12,307 nt of DNA from Candidatus Moraniibacteriota bacterium (lineage in GTDB: Bacteria > Patescibacteriota > Minisyncoccia > JAHIHE01 > JAGLIN01): assembly GCA_030641185.1 (NCBI GenBank), contig DAOWHY010000012.1:1-12307 (forward strand). Direction: 5' to 3'. Within the stretch, counting starts at the first letter, position 1, and the number at the start of each line of letters is the position of its first letter. The notes beneath the pieces were generated by a model. That model was not told where the DNA came from. It worked only from the letters and a program-made list of their open reading frames with translations, and did no database searches. Position numbers and translations under genes: made by a program. This document shows positions 12,070-12,307 of this stretch, one piece after another.

Positions 12070-12091
12070 GAAGTTGTTTTAAAACTACTTC
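12070..12091. promoter_or_regulatory. 22-bp palindrome at the presumed transcript start of DUF4446
   Basis: GAAGTTGTTTTAAAACTACTTC is an inverted repeat with 10 of 11 pairs matching and no spacer, beginning just after the -10 hexamer. It is placed where an operator would be, or it would form a 5' hairpin on the mRNA. Both readings are inference. Confidence 0.45.
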
Positions 12092-12092
12092 T

Positions 12093-12121
12093 ATAATAGC
12101 TTTTACGCTTAGATAAGTCAA
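12093..12121 (-). promoter_or_regulatory. Sigma-70-type promoter for DUF4446 (and perhaps infB)
   Basis: On the minus strand TTGACT (complement of 12116-12121) is followed after exactly 17 bp by TATTAT (12093-12098). This is the best promoter in the window. It sits between the tRNA-Phe terminator and the DUF4446 start, giving a leader of about 45 nt. Confidence 0.75.
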
Positions 12122-12158
12122 TGTATTAATTGGTGGAAAATTTAATTCTGTTTTAACT

Positions 12159-12185
12159 AAAAAACTCTGGAAAATCCAGAGTTTT
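12159..12185 (-). terminator. Rho-independent terminator after tRNA-Phe
   Basis: A perfect 11-bp stem (AAAACTCTGGA / TCCAGAGTTTT; 12161-12171 with 12175-12185) has a 3-nt loop, followed on the minus strand by a T-run reaching 12159. It starts 7 bp after the tRNA 3' end. Confidence 0.88.
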
Positions 12186-12191
12186 AATTTG

Positions 12192-12264
12192 TGCCGAGAG
12201 GCGGACTTGAACCGCCGACACAAGGATTTTCAGTCCTTTGCTCTACCAACTGAGCTACCTCGGC
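12192..12264 (-). tRNA. tRNA-Phe (anticodon GAA)
   Basis: This 73-nt tRNA has acceptor GCCGAGG/CTCGGC plus discriminator A, D arm GCTC-AGTTGGTA-GAGC, anticodon stem AAGGA/TCCTT with loop CTGAAAA giving GAA, and T arm GGCGG-TTCAAGT-CCGCC. CCA is not encoded (CAA follows). Confidence 0.96.
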
Positions 12265-12270
12265 GAAAGA

Positions 12271-12307
12271 GTTCATAAAGTTATAAAGTTTATAAAGTAG
12301 AAAGTTT
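12271..12307. repeat. Tandem ATAAAGTT-type word array, continuing past the window edge
   Basis: Successive units TTCATAAAG, TTATAAAG, TTTATAAAG and TAGAAAG run to the last base of the window, immediately upstream of tRNA-Phe. An 11-nt piece (TTCATAAAGTT) also occurs at the DUF4446 start codon region (12018-12028). No promoter for tRNA-Phe is visible in the part available. Confidence 0.6.

Noticed and set aside
11942..12223. Minus-strand ORF overlapping tRNA-Phe, its terminator and the DUF4446 start
   Set aside because: It would be translated through a tRNA, a strong terminator and a promoter; overlaps DUF4446 in another frame.
11456..12307. CRISPR or clustered regulatory iterons
   Set aside because: The word-arrays have short (8-14 bp), degenerate units without spacers of constant length, and no cas genes are near.
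1..12307. Recoded UGA (glycine), as in some Patescibacteria lineages
   Set aside because: TGA ends rbfA, the flippase gene and the integrase fragment at sensible family C-termini, and no conserved domain is interrupted by TGA.

Overview
The window looks like chromosome from a low-GC bacterium with a small genome, most likely a member of the Candidate Phyla Radiation (Patescibacteria). This is inferred from: a short 597-residue IF-2; a DUF4446 protein; a 3D-domain protein with the AAN variant; a family-4 Fe-S uracil-DNA glycosylase; very short intergenic gaps; tRNA genes without an encoded CCA; and no recognisable Shine-Dalgarno sequence close to any start codon. All long genes read well in the standard bacterial code, with TGA used as a stop.

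Left end (1-962, + strand): the C-terminal 41 residues of an integrase/transposase, then a membrane-anchored 3D-domain protein with its own terminator, then a 139-bp modular palindromic repeat lying between convergent genes.

Everything from 972 to the right edge is on the minus strand. In transcription order (right to left) it runs: tRNA-Phe with terminator; a promoter and a palindrome at the presumed transcript start; a DUF4446 membrane protein; infB; rbfA; a DHH/DHHA1 phosphoesterase (NrnA-like); an unknown one-TM protein; nfo (endonuclease IV); a 673-aa protein with a cryptic transglutaminase-like Cys-His-Asp domain; a secreted parallel beta-helix protein; family-4 uracil-DNA glycosylase; tRNA-Cys; tRNA-Leu; and a flippase-like polytopic membrane protein just behind tRNA-Leu. 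Functionally this combines translation initiation and ribosome maturation (infB, rbfA), small-RNA/nucleotide turnover (nrnA), base-excision repair (udg, nfo) and envelope genes (flippase, 3D protein, beta-helix protein).

The most unusual aspect is the density of palindromic and hairpin-forming repeats. GC-rich palindromes lie in frame inside the beta-helix gene (two) and nfo (one), and a short copy of the 139-bp repeat overlaps the 5' end of nrnA. A separate 146-bp nested-hairpin element fills the gap between the beta-helix gene and udg. Several other gaps are filled by AT-rich arrays of short words arranged as imperfect inverted repeats. One such family occurs at two distant loci sharing an exact 18-mer, and another supplies the last codons of the DUF4446 gene. 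The in-frame insertions recall Rickettsia palindromic elements, but the sequences here appear to be different.
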